The notes under the pieces were generated by a model. It saw nothing but the letters and a program-made list of their open reading frames with translations. It was not told the origin of the DNA and searched no databases. From the NCBI GenBank assembly GCA_046542315.1, contig JBKHBO010000059.1:1-10620 (forward strand): a stretch of DNA of 10,620 nucleotides, read 5' to 3'. The DNA comes from PWPR01 sp046542315. GTDB lineage: Bacteria; Bacillota; UBA994; PWPR01. Numbering within the stretch: the first letter of the stretch is position 1; each line of letters begins with the position of its first letter. The translations under genes and the position numbers were made by a program. Positions 1-6,413 of the stretch are shown piece by piece.

Positions 1-86
1 TCTTATTATCGACCGAACCGCTGTGTACCGAACGGTACGCACAGTGGTGTGAGAGGACGGGGGTTAGTCACCCCCTCCTACTCGAT
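1..86 (+). mobile_element. Group II intron, 3' end (domains V and VI)
   Basis: The left edge is the tail of a group II intron, a self-splicing retroelement RNA. Domain V can be folded from bases 17-48: a 9-bp stem (17-25 with 40-48, one G-U pair), a two-base CG bulge at 38-39 and a short upper stem (26-29 with 34-37). Domain VI folds from 51-83: g59-g63 pair with c71-c75, 54-57 with 76-79 and 51-53 with 81-83, leaving A80 bulged as the branch-point adenosine. The intron then ends CGAT at 86, fitting the family's terminal AY rule with the branch A a few bases upstream. Its catalytic core and any reverse transcriptase lie outside the window. It sits antisense to, and one base beyond, the stop codon of the neighbouring transporter. 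The exact boundary at 86 is inferred from the fold. Confidence 0.85.
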
Positions 87-87
87 T

Positions 88-1374
88 TTAACCTATCATT
101 TTATGATAAGTGTATTTCAGATATAACATCTCACAACTATATCCAAGTACTAATCCTATTGCACCTACTACTGCTCCTAGTTGAGGAAGTAGTATAGAAA
201 GAGCTATTACTGATACTCCAGCTAGAGCAATACTTATTATTTTTCCTATGCTTAAAGCTTTAGTATTATTAAGTTTCATTAATAAGCCCATATAATATTC
301 AGATTTTGCTAGGACTAAAGGCAGTGCTATTAATACGACTAAAACCGGTTTAACAGCTTGTGCAAGCTCATCAGTAACTCCAATAATATTGATTAGTCCC
401 CAGTTACCTACTGGTGTTAATGCTAATATTGCAATTATTGAAGCTAAAACTATGCTTACTCCTAATGTAAATCTTTTTAAGTAACTAATTCTATCTTCGC
501 TAGTTCCAAAGATTAAAGATACCTGACGCATGTTCATTTCTAAAAAGGCTATGGCTATCCAAGCATAGCTTCTTGCAACTTGGAAAGTGGCTATTGATCG
601 ATCAGGGTCTTTTGTAAACCCTAAACCAGAATTTATTACAGGCAATCCTAAAGTCCAAATAAAAGACATTAAAAGCAAAGGCCAGATGAAGTTGAAAGCT
701 TTAAGCTGAGTAAAATCTTCTTCCCCACTGTCATAGTTAGGGGTGTCAGGTAAGTTCTTATAAACTCTTCTTGAAAATAAATAGTTTATAATTGCTTCTA
801 AACCCATTCCTGCAGTCCATATGATTATACCTATAGAAGCACCACTAATAAATCCTAGTTTTGGCAGTGCAAAGGCAAGAAAGACCATAAATGAAATTCT
901 AATTAAAACAGTATATGTTAAATATTTTGTCTTTTTTTCAACTATAATTATGCCTTGAGAATAAGATCTCAGAGAATAAACAAAGGGTAAGGACAAAGTT
1001 AGTACTGCTGCTGTTTTTACTTCACTCATTAAGTTTTCAGGTGTGTTAAATAAATTAACAAAAACAAACTCACCAATTGGAGTAAAAGCTAAAATAGAAA
1101 GAAAAAGTAGTGAAACTGCTGCAATTTTTACCATAACATTTCTTGTAATTTTTAAAGATTTTTTGTCATGGGCTAATGCAACTACCATTTGTCTAGATGT
1201 AAAGCAGGGTGAGGCAAACATATTCATAATAGTCATAGTTACAGCAAAAGCTGCAAGACCAATTTCTGCATCGGGTGCTCTTGATACACCTGAGTTAATT
1301 ACACTGTGACTACTCATCATTATCATAGAATAAAGTCCAAGAGGCACATAAAATAAAAGCAATTCTTTTAGCAT
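88..1374 (-). CDS. MATE-like polytopic membrane transporter resembling ANKH
   Basis: This is an integral membrane protein with about a dozen hydrophobic spans and no signal peptide, in the MATE/MVF-type flippase superfamily. The two halves repeat each other: VINSG follows a PLGLY-type helix near residue 41 and recurs near 262, and LAFTPIGE near 111 mirrors LALTPVGN near 333 (numbering from the upstream GTG at 1422). The C-terminal pattern (INIIGV, then GLLMKLNNT, then LLPQLGA with a late Glu) resembles what I recall of animal ANKH, which exports ATP/pyrophosphate and citrate. The substrate here is unknown. Two starts are possible. GTG at 1422 has only a weak purine stretch upstream, while ATG at 1374 has GAGGAG (1380-1385) 5 nt away and gives 428 aa, so I chose the ATG. 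It is transcribed alone, and the intron adjoins its stop codon. Confidence 0.85.
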   Translation of the reverse strand: MLKELLLFYVPLGLYSMIMMSSHSVINSGVSRAPDAEIGLAAFAVTMTIMNMFASPCFTSRQMVVALAHDKKSLKITRNVMVKIAAVSLLFLSILAFTPIGEFVFVNLFNTPENLMSEVKTAAVLTLSLPFVYSLRSYSQGIIIVEKKTKYLTYTVLIRISFMVFLAFALPKLGFISGASIGIIIWTAGMGLEAIINYLFSRRVYKNLPDTPNYDSGEEDFTQLKAFNFIWPLLLMSFIWTLGLPVINSGLGFTKDPDRSIATFQVARSYAWIAIAFLEMNMRQVSLIFGTSEDRISYLKRFTLGVSIVLASIIAILALTPVGNWGLINIIGVTDELAQAVKPVLVVLIALPLVLAKSEYYMGLLMKLNNTKALSIGKIISIALAGVSVIALSILLPQLGAVVGAIGLVLGYSCEMLYLKYTYHKMIG

Positions 1375-1446
1375 CTCTGCTCCTCTAACTGGAACTTTTT
1401 GTTTTTTCTTCAACTTGATCACTCTTTTCTTTGGATATAAACAATC

Positions 1447-1469
1447 CTGAATGTATTTTATATATTCAG
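1447..1469. repeat. Inverted repeat around the transporter -10 box, possible operator
   Basis: The arms CTGAATGTA (1447-1455) and TATATTCAG (1461-1469) are inverted copies with one mismatch, separated by 5 bp. The repeat surrounds the predicted -10 box of the leftward transporter gene, where a repressor would block polymerase. The binding protein is not known. Confidence 0.4.
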
Positions 1470-1483
1470 AAGAAAAAAATCAA
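1455..1483 (-). promoter_or_regulatory. Probable promoter of the ANKH-like transporter gene
   Basis: Read on the minus strand, TTGATT (1478-1483) is followed by a 17-bp spacer and TAAAAT (1455-1460), a good match to a housekeeping sigma promoter. Transcription would begin near 1448, leaving a leader of about 25 nt to the GTG or about 75 nt to the ATG start. The region is very AT-rich, so a chance match is possible. Confidence 0.5.
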
Positions 1484-1576
1484 TCAAAAACAAAAATTTT
1501 GTTTATCGAAATATTCTTGCAGGAATTAGGTATAGTTATGACTAATTAATGTATATAAAGATTTGGAGGTGCCATA

Positions 1577-2899
1577 TTGAAATATAACGATGAATTAGGG
1601 AAAATGACTTTAGTTGCTACGGGAGATATTTTTATTACTAGGAAACTAAGCCCATATGATGAGCCTCAGTATTTAAAAATGTGGGACATACTAAAAAGTG
1701 GAGATATTCGATTTACAAACTTTGAGATGCTTGTGCACGAATTTGTAGGTTACCCAGTTGCCCAAAGTGGAGGAACTTATACACAAGTTGATAAAGTCGT
1801 ACTTGATGAATTAAAGTTTGCTGGATTTAATCTATTATCACTAGCGAATAATCATTCTCTTGATTATAGTTTCGAGGCAATGTTAAGAACAAGAGAGCTA
1901 TTTGATAAACACAATTTAACTCATGCAGGCACTGGTATTAACCTTGCGGATGCTAGAAGTCCTAGATATTTGGACTTAAATAAAGGAAGGGTTGGTTTTT
2001 TAGCATCATCTTCTAGCTTTGCACCACACGCTAGAGCTGGTCAGTCTAGACCTGATGCGATAGGTAGGCCTGGTTTAAATCCAGTTCGATATGAAACATA
2101 TTATGAGTTAGACGCAGATCACTTTGAATATATTAAAAAAATTGATAAAAATCTAAAAAATGATCAAGTTAAAAAGGATAGAAAAAAGACAGGTTGGGGG
2201 CCAAAAGATGATGTTAATACTTGTCATATTGGTGATAATAAATATGTTTTGGGAAAAAAACCAGGGATTCATACAAAAATTAATGAGAGCGATAGAGCAG
2301 GCAACTTGAAATGGATCAGTGATGCAAAAAGACAATCTGACTTTGTAGTTTATTCAATGCACTCACATGAAGGGAATCCAACAGATAGTTATCAACCAGC
2401 AGATTTCCATATACCATTTGCACATGAATGTATCGATGCAGGAGCTAATGTGTTTGTTGGACACGGAGCTCATTATATTAGAGGAATTGAAATATATAAT
2501 GGTAGACCAATTTTCTATGGATTAGGCAACTTCGTTTTTCAAAATGAGACAGTTAGAAAGCTTCCTCATGATGTTTATGAAAAAACTTCTTTAGACTTTG
2601 AAGATACACCTGCTAATTATTATGACAAAAGAAGTGATAGTGATAGTAAGGGTTTCCCAGCTGATAAGAAGTTTTGGCAAAGCTTTATGCCTAAATGTTA
2701 TTTTGAAAATGGTCAATTAGTAAAAATGGTAATTTACCCAATAACTTTAGGATATGGCAAGAAGAGAACAGTGAGAGGCAGACCTATGCTTGCAAATGAT
2801 TCAGAAGCAGTAGAGATTTTGGAGAAACTAAAAGAACTATCGAAGCAACTTGGAACTAATATAGAAATCAAAGAAAATGTAGGATACATAACACTTTAG
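1577..2899 (+). CDS. CapA-family (PGA_cap) metallophosphoesterase-like protein
   Basis: A 440-aa protein of the CapA/PGA_cap family, which has a calcineurin-like metal-dependent fold. Visible family motifs are TGD at 15-17, NFE at 48-50, NNHSLD at 91-96, HAG at 116-118, MHSHEGN at 261-267, GHGAH at 295-299 and YGLGNF at 314-319, so the likely metal ligands are intact. Residues 185-240 form a Lys-rich stretch that looks like an insertion in the fold. There is no signal peptide or membrane anchor, so it should be cytoplasmic, unlike capsule-linked CapA. The start is TTG, set by GGAGGT (1565-1570) 6 nt upstream. It is the first gene of a unit with the M24 peptidase. A hydrolytic role on peptide- or glutamyl-type substrates is only inference from that partner. 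I saw no convincing promoter in the 154-bp divergent gap. Confidence 0.85.
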   Translation: MKYNDELGKMTLVATGDIFITRKLSPYDEPQYLKMWDILKSGDIRFTNFEMLVHEFVGYPVAQSGGTYTQVDKVVLDELKFAGFNLLSLANNHSLDYSFEAMLRTRELFDKHNLTHAGTGINLADARSPRYLDLNKGRVGFLASSSSFAPHARAGQSRPDAIGRPGLNPVRYETYYELDADHFEYIKKIDKNLKNDQVKKDRKKTGWGPKDDVNTCHIGDNKYVLGKKPGIHTKINESDRAGNLKWISDAKRQSDFVVYSMHSHEGNPTDSYQPADFHIPFAHECIDAGANVFVGHGAHYIRGIEIYNGRPIFYGLGNFVFQNETVRKLPHDVYEKTSLDFEDTPANYYDKRSDSDSKGFPADKKFWQSFMPKCYFENGQLVKMVIYPITLGYGKKRTVRGRPMLANDSEAVEILEKLKELSKQLGTNIEIKENVGYITL

Positions 2900-2910
2900 G
2901 AGGCAAATTT

Positions 2911-4200
2911 ATGAATAAAAAAAGTAGCAATATCAGCTTATCTAATGTATCAGATTACAACACAAAGATATTACCGCTTAGAGAAAGAGCTAATGTAGAA
3001 AATAGATGGTTAAAGTATCGACTAGAAAATGTGCTACCTGAGTTGATGAAAAGAGAAAAATTTGACATGTGGATTGTGTCAGCTAGAGAATATAATGAAG
3101 ATCCTGTTATTATGAGTTTACTACCTGCACCTATGTTATCAGCACGTAGAAGAACGATTCTAATTTTCAATCTATTAGAAGATGGAACTCTAGAGGCACT
3201 TAGTTTAGTAAGACCAGTTCCTGTTATGAAAGAATATTATGAAGCTATCTTTACAGAAAACAAAGTAGATCAATATAAAAAATTATCAGAGATAATCAAA
3301 GAGAAAGATCCAAAATCAATTGGTATCAATGTTAGTAACACGTTTGCTTTTGGAGATGGATTGACTTTTAGTGAAAATAGAAGATTGGCAGATGCATTAG
3401 AAGAAAAATATCAAAAAAGATGTCGTAGTGCAGAAAGACTTTGTCTAGCTTGGCTTGAAACAAGAACAGAAGATGAAATTGCAGCATACAATGGAATAAA
3501 TGAGATTGCTCATGGAGTTATTAAAGAAGCCTTCTCTTCAAGAGTTATAACACCTAGTGTGACGACAGCTTTAGATGTTGCTTGGTGGATTAGACAAAAA
3601 TTTCATGATCTAGGCCTAAGAGCTTGGTTTATGCCTTCTATAGATATTATTAGGCAAGGCGAAGAAAATGTGGATAGCTCTGAAGTTATTAAACCAGGAG
3701 ATGTATTACACTGTGATGTTGGTTTTGAATATTTAGGATTATGTACAGATACTCAGCAAAATGCATATGTACTAAAACTAGATGAAACAGAACCACCAAA
3801 AGGATTAGTAGAGGCTTTAGCAGAAGGCAACAAACTGCAAGACATTCATGCACAAGAGATGAAAGAGGGAATGACTGGTAATGAGATTTTAGCTAATATA
3901 TTAGAAAAAGCTAAGGAAGAAGGGTTAAATCCTTGCGTGTATTCCCATCCAATAGGTTATCATGGGCATGGAGCAGGACCAACAATTGGTCTATATGACC
4001 AGCAAGAAGGCGTTCCGGGCAGAGGAGATTATGAGCTATATAATAATACAGCCTATGCAATGGAGCTTAATATAAAGAAAGAAATACCTGAATGGGGCAA
4101 TCAGGAAATAAGGATTGCTTTAGAGCAAACTATTATTTTCACCAAAGAAGATGTTTATTATCTTGGAGGCAGACAAAAAGAGTTTCATTTGGTAAAATAA
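2911..4200 (+). CDS. M24 family metallopeptidase (Xaa-Pro aminopeptidase-like)
   Basis: A 429-aa cytoplasmic protein with an N-terminal creatinase/prolidase-like domain (about 35-175) and a C-terminal pita-bread M24 domain (about 185-415). The five expected dinuclear metal ligands are present: D269 (HCDVGF), D280 (CTDT), a His from the cluster H346/H351/H353, E385 (AMELN) and E405 (ALEQT). It should therefore be an active metal-dependent peptidase, typically one that removes a residue before proline, though M24 members vary in specificity. Its AGGAGG ribosome site (2898-2903) overlaps the TAG stop of the CapA-like gene and lies 7 nt before ATG, so the two are co-transcribed and probably translationally coupled. 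A hairpin terminator follows directly. The assignment to M24 is firm; the exact substrate is not. Confidence 0.92.
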   Translation: MNKKSSNISLSNVSDYNTKILPLRERANVENRWLKYRLENVLPELMKREKFDMWIVSAREYNEDPVIMSLLPAPMLSARRRTILIFNLLEDGTLEALSLVRPVPVMKEYYEAIFTENKVDQYKKLSEIIKEKDPKSIGINVSNTFAFGDGLTFSENRRLADALEEKYQKRCRSAERLCLAWLETRTEDEIAAYNGINEIAHGVIKEAFSSRVITPSVTTALDVAWWIRQKFHDLGLRAWFMPSIDIIRQGEENVDSSEVIKPGDVLHCDVGFEYLGLCTDTQQNAYVLKLDETEPPKGLVEALAEGNKLQDIHAQEMKEGMTGNEILANILEKAKEEGLNPCVYSHPIGYHGHGAGPTIGLYDQQEGVPGRGDYELYNNTAYAMELNIKKEIPEWGNQEIRIALEQTIIFTKEDVYYLGGRQKEFHLVK

Positions 4201-4205
4201 GTGAT

Positions 4206-4238
4206 AGCCACGCTTTACGGCGTGGTTTATTACTTTTT
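4206..4238 (+). terminator. Terminator of the CapA-like/M24 unit
   Basis: The stem CCACGC (4208-4213) pairs with GCGTGG (4220-4225) around a 6-nt loop, extended by two weaker outer pairs. The T-rich run TTTATTACTTTTT follows, as expected of an intrinsic terminator. It begins 5 bases after the M24 stop codon. It may also stop transcripts of the leftward small gene, though the T run is poor in that direction. Confidence 0.8.
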
Positions 4239-4344
4239 ATAGCTTTGAAGTAAATAAGTTTATTAACCAGCTATAACTTATTAGCAAAAATACTCCTAGT
4301 AGAACTATGGCTATTACTAAAAACCACACATTTTTATACTTCAT
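4237..4344 (-). CDS. Small single-span membrane protein (35 aa)
   Basis: A short leftward gene runs from ATG at 4342-4344 to TAA at 4237-4239. It is preceded by a strong GAGGTG site (4351-4356) at a 6-nt spacing, the same style as real genes in this window. The 35-aa product starts MKYKN and is then almost wholly hydrophobic from residue 6 to 31 (VWFLVIAIVLLGVFLLISY in the core), ending TSKL. The Lys residues at 2 and 4 predict one membrane span with the N-terminus inside. It diverges from the MATE pump with 61 bp between starts and faces the M24 terminator. I do not recognise a family. It could be a small regulator or partner of a membrane protein, or a type I toxin-like peptide, but nothing proves either. 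No clear promoter is visible in the short divergent gap. Confidence 0.6.
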   Translation of the reverse strand: MKYKNVWFLVIAIVLLGVFLLISYSWLINLFTSKL

Positions 4345-4405
4345 AAAATTCACCTCAAATATATATTACATCAGAATTATGCTTTAGGATAGGGGGAGGA
4401 CATAT

Positions 4406-5776
4406 TTGAATAGATTAACAAAAAGAAAAAAAAATTGGACGGATCCGGATTTATCATTAAATAAGGTGGTTTTCATTTTAGCCTTGCCAGTTATGGCCCA
4501 AATGTTTTTACAAACTTTAGCTCAAATTGTAGATATGGCTATGGTTGGAAGACTCGGTCAAGAAGCAATTGCTGGAGTAGGAATAAGTTTCAGGCCTGTT
4601 TTTGTAGGGATGTCAATATTTCTAGGCTTAGGAACAGCGACCACAGCTTTAGTTTCTAGAGCTATTGGTGCAAAAAGAAAAAAAGAAGCAGAATTAGCAG
4701 CTTCACAGTCTTTGATGGTGGGGCTTCTATTATCATTGACTATTGCAATAGGAGTTTTCTTTGGTGCCGAACAAATCGCTCTTTTTATGGGTGCTGAAGG
4801 TGGAGTTGTTGATAAGAGTGCTATTTATCTTAAAGGATTCAGTTTTGGTATGGTTTTTTCATACACAGTAATATTAGCAACTGCTTGCTTAAGGGGAGCA
4901 GGAGATACTAAAACACCTTTTTATATTGGACTTATAAGTAATATAGTTAATGTTATAGGAAACTACCTTTTAATTTTTGGTAAATTTGGCTTTCCAGAGC
5001 TAGGAATTTTAGGAGCTGCAATTGGCACAAGCGTTTCATATCTTGTAGGATTTATTTTACTTTTTATAGTTTTAATAAGAGGAACGGGCGGGCTCCATGT
5101 TACTTTTAAATCACTATTCAAATTTGAATTTGAAATGATAAAGAGATTTTTCAAAATAGGGATTCCCTCAGCCTCAGAGAGATTAGTGCAAAGTATAACA
5201 ATGATGCTAGTAACAAGAATAGTTGCAGTCCTTGGAACGACTGCTTTAGCTATAGTCACTTTGAGTGGAAATATTGAGCAATTGTCATTTATGCCAGCGA
5301 TTGGTTTTTCTGTAGCTGCAGAAGCTTTAGTTGGACAAAATTTAGGGGCTAAACAACCAAAGCGTGCAGAGAAAAGTTGTTACACTGCCGCAAAGATGGC
5401 TGCTGCTTTAATGTCGTTTATGGGATTAATGTTTATCTTATTCCCAGAGATGTTTATAAGGATTTATTCTTCAGATCCTGAAATTATCGCAAAAGGAAAA
5501 ATAGTAATGAGAGTTTTAGGTTTAGCACAGCTTCCACAAGCTATTTCTTTTGTTCTAGGTGGAGGATTGAGAGGTGCAGGAGACACACCAACTACTTTTA
5601 AGATTGGTTTGTTTGGTAATGTATTAATTAGACTTGGCTTAACTTGGCTTTTTGTCACTCAATTGCAATTAGGTTTATGGAGTGTATATGCTGCTGTTGT
5701 AGTTGACTGGATTGTGAGAAGTGTAATTCTAGGTAAAATATTTAAGCAAGGTAAGTGGAAGAAAATTGAAGTATAA
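4406..5776 (+). CDS. MATE family multidrug/drug-sodium efflux pump (NorM/DinF-like)
   Basis: A 456-aa, 12-span inner-membrane antiporter of the classical MATE family, which exports cationic drugs and metabolites using a Na+ or H+ gradient. Family marks are DMAMVGRLG at 43-51, the paired half-repeat motifs LRGAGDT at 162-168 and 388-394, and VGQNLGA at 309-315. The basic, soluble N-terminus (MNRLTKRKKN) lies before the first span at about 21. Length and both halves are complete. The start is TTG with GGGAGG (4394-4399) 6 nt upstream. The following Nudix gene starts about 35 bp downstream without a terminator between, so the two probably form one transcript. The substrate cannot be read from sequence. 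It is not closely similar to the ANKH-like transporter at the left end. Confidence 0.93.
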   Translation: MNRLTKRKKNWTDPDLSLNKVVFILALPVMAQMFLQTLAQIVDMAMVGRLGQEAIAGVGISFRPVFVGMSIFLGLGTATTALVSRAIGAKRKKEAELAASQSLMVGLLLSLTIAIGVFFGAEQIALFMGAEGGVVDKSAIYLKGFSFGMVFSYTVILATACLRGAGDTKTPFYIGLISNIVNVIGNYLLIFGKFGFPELGILGAAIGTSVSYLVGFILLFIVLIRGTGGLHVTFKSLFKFEFEMIKRFFKIGIPSASERLVQSITMMLVTRIVAVLGTTALAIVTLSGNIEQLSFMPAIGFSVAAEALVGQNLGAKQPKRAEKSCYTAAKMAAALMSFMGLMFILFPEMFIRIYSSDPEIIAKGKIVMRVLGLAQLPQAISFVLGGGLRGAGDTPTTFKIGLFGNVLIRLGLTWLFVTQLQLGLWSVYAAVVVDWIVRSVILGKIFKQGKWKKIEV

Positions 5777-5811
5777 ATGTATTTTGAGATTAACATTCAG
5801 AGGTGATGGGA

Positions 5812-6309
5812 TTGAAAGATGAAAAATTTGCAATACCTGGTGTTGCTGGGATTATTATAAAAGAGGAAAATGATCAGCATTTTGTTTTAATACAGCAAAG
5901 ATGTAAGAAAGAGAATAATTTTATTGAAGGCATACTAGAGATCCCATCTGGAAAAGTAAGAGAATTTGAGAATATTTTCGATTGTTTAAGAAGAGAAATT
6001 AAAGAAGAAACAGGGCTTACTGTTACCTATATTGAGGGCGAGGAAAGATCTAGCAGGATAAAAATGGGAGATTATGAGGTTGTTAATTATCTGCCATTTT
6101 CTTGTTCGCAAAACATCAAAGATCATTACCCTATCATGGTACAGGTTTTTATATGCAAAGCTAGAGGAAAATTATTAGAAAAATCTGATGAGTCAAAAAA
6201 TATTCACTGGGTTAAAGTTGAGGATCTAGAATTAATGTTAAAAGAAGATCAAGAAAAATTCTACCCAATGCACATAGATAATTTAAAAAAATATATCAAG
6301 TTAGTTTAA
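5812..6309 (+). CDS. Nudix hydrolase
   Basis: A 165-aa Nudix-fold hydrolase that should cleave a nucleoside diphosphate linked to another group, using Mg2+ or Mn2+. The Nudix box is a perfect match to G-x5-E-x7-REUxEExGU: it begins GKVREFE and ends REIKEETGL, spanning about residues 47-69. Nothing outside the box identifies the substrate; ADP-ribose, oxidised nucleotides and others are all possible. In-frame GTG (5803) and ATG (5806) codons exist, but GAGGTG at 5800-5805 overlaps or abuts them. The same site lies 6 nt before TTG at 5812, matching the spacing of other TTG starts here, so I placed the start there (MKDEKFAIPG). It follows the MATE pump as the second gene of a likely operon. No GC-rich terminator follows, only AT-rich inverted repeats. 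Confidence 0.85.
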   Translation: MKDEKFAIPGVAGIIIKEENDQHFVLIQQRCKKENNFIEGILEIPSGKVREFENIFDCLRREIKEETGLTVTYIEGEERSSRIKMGDYEVVNYLPFSCSQNIKDHYPIMVQVFICKARGKLLEKSDESKNIHWVKVEDLELMLKEDQEKFYPMHIDNLKKYIKLV

Positions 6310-6322
6310 AATTAATATAATA

Positions 6323-6353
6323 TAGATAATTAATGAATATTATTGATTATCTA
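6323..6353. repeat. AT-rich inverted repeat upstream of the SCP2-cupin promoter
   Basis: The arms TAGATAAT (6323-6330) and ATTATCTA (6346-6353) are perfect 8-bp inverted copies with a 15-bp spacer that can extend the pairing imperfectly. The repeat ends just before the predicted -35 box at 6355. It could be a regulator site (the GATAAT/ATTATC words recall Fur-type boxes) or a weak hairpin behind the Nudix gene. Chance is plausible in such AT-rich DNA. Confidence 0.4.
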
Positions 6354-6354
6354 G

Positions 6355-6383
6355 TTGAATATATTAATAATTAAGTTTATAAT
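6355..6383 (+). promoter_or_regulatory. Promoter of the SCP2-cupin/GNAT unit
   Basis: TTGAAT (6355-6360), a 17-bp spacer and a perfect TATAAT (6378-6383) form a near-consensus housekeeping promoter. Transcription should start near 6390, giving a leader of about 24 nt that carries GAGGTG 5 nt before the ATG at 6414. It is among the clearest promoters in the window. Confidence 0.7.
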
Positions 6384-6395
6384 TTTAATAAACTT
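6373..6395. repeat. Inverted repeat over the -10 box and start point, probable operator
   Basis: The arms AAGTTTAT (6373-6380) and ATAAACTT (6388-6395) are perfect 8-bp inverted copies separated by 7 bp. They overlap the TATAAT box and the predicted transcription start, the usual position for a repressor site. It has no following T-run that would make it a terminator. Confidence 0.5.
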
Positions 6396-6413
6396 TATAA
6401 ATGAGGTGTTATT

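Noticed and set aside
1043..1309. An 88-codon open frame on the + strand inside the ANKH-like gene
   Set aside because: It lies wholly antisense to a well-supported membrane protein gene and shows no recognisable protein pattern, so it is a chance frame.
1577..2899. Capsule (poly-gamma-glutamate) synthesis role for the CapA-like gene
   Set aside because: There are no capB/capC genes nearby, no membrane anchor or signal peptide, and the partner is a peptidase.
4237..4344. Type I toxin-antitoxin locus at the small membrane protein
   Set aside because: The peptide is toxin-like in size and hydrophobicity, but I found no convincing antisense RNA promoter opposite it, so only the gene itself is reported.
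4345..4405. Divergent promoters between the small membrane protein and the MATE pump
   Set aside because: Only AT-rich -10-like words are visible, with no -35 partner at 16-18 bp on either strand.
6310..6395. Intrinsic terminator after the first Nudix gene
   Set aside because: The inverted repeats there are nearly all A/T with no T-run after the stem, and they fit operators around the downstream promoter better.
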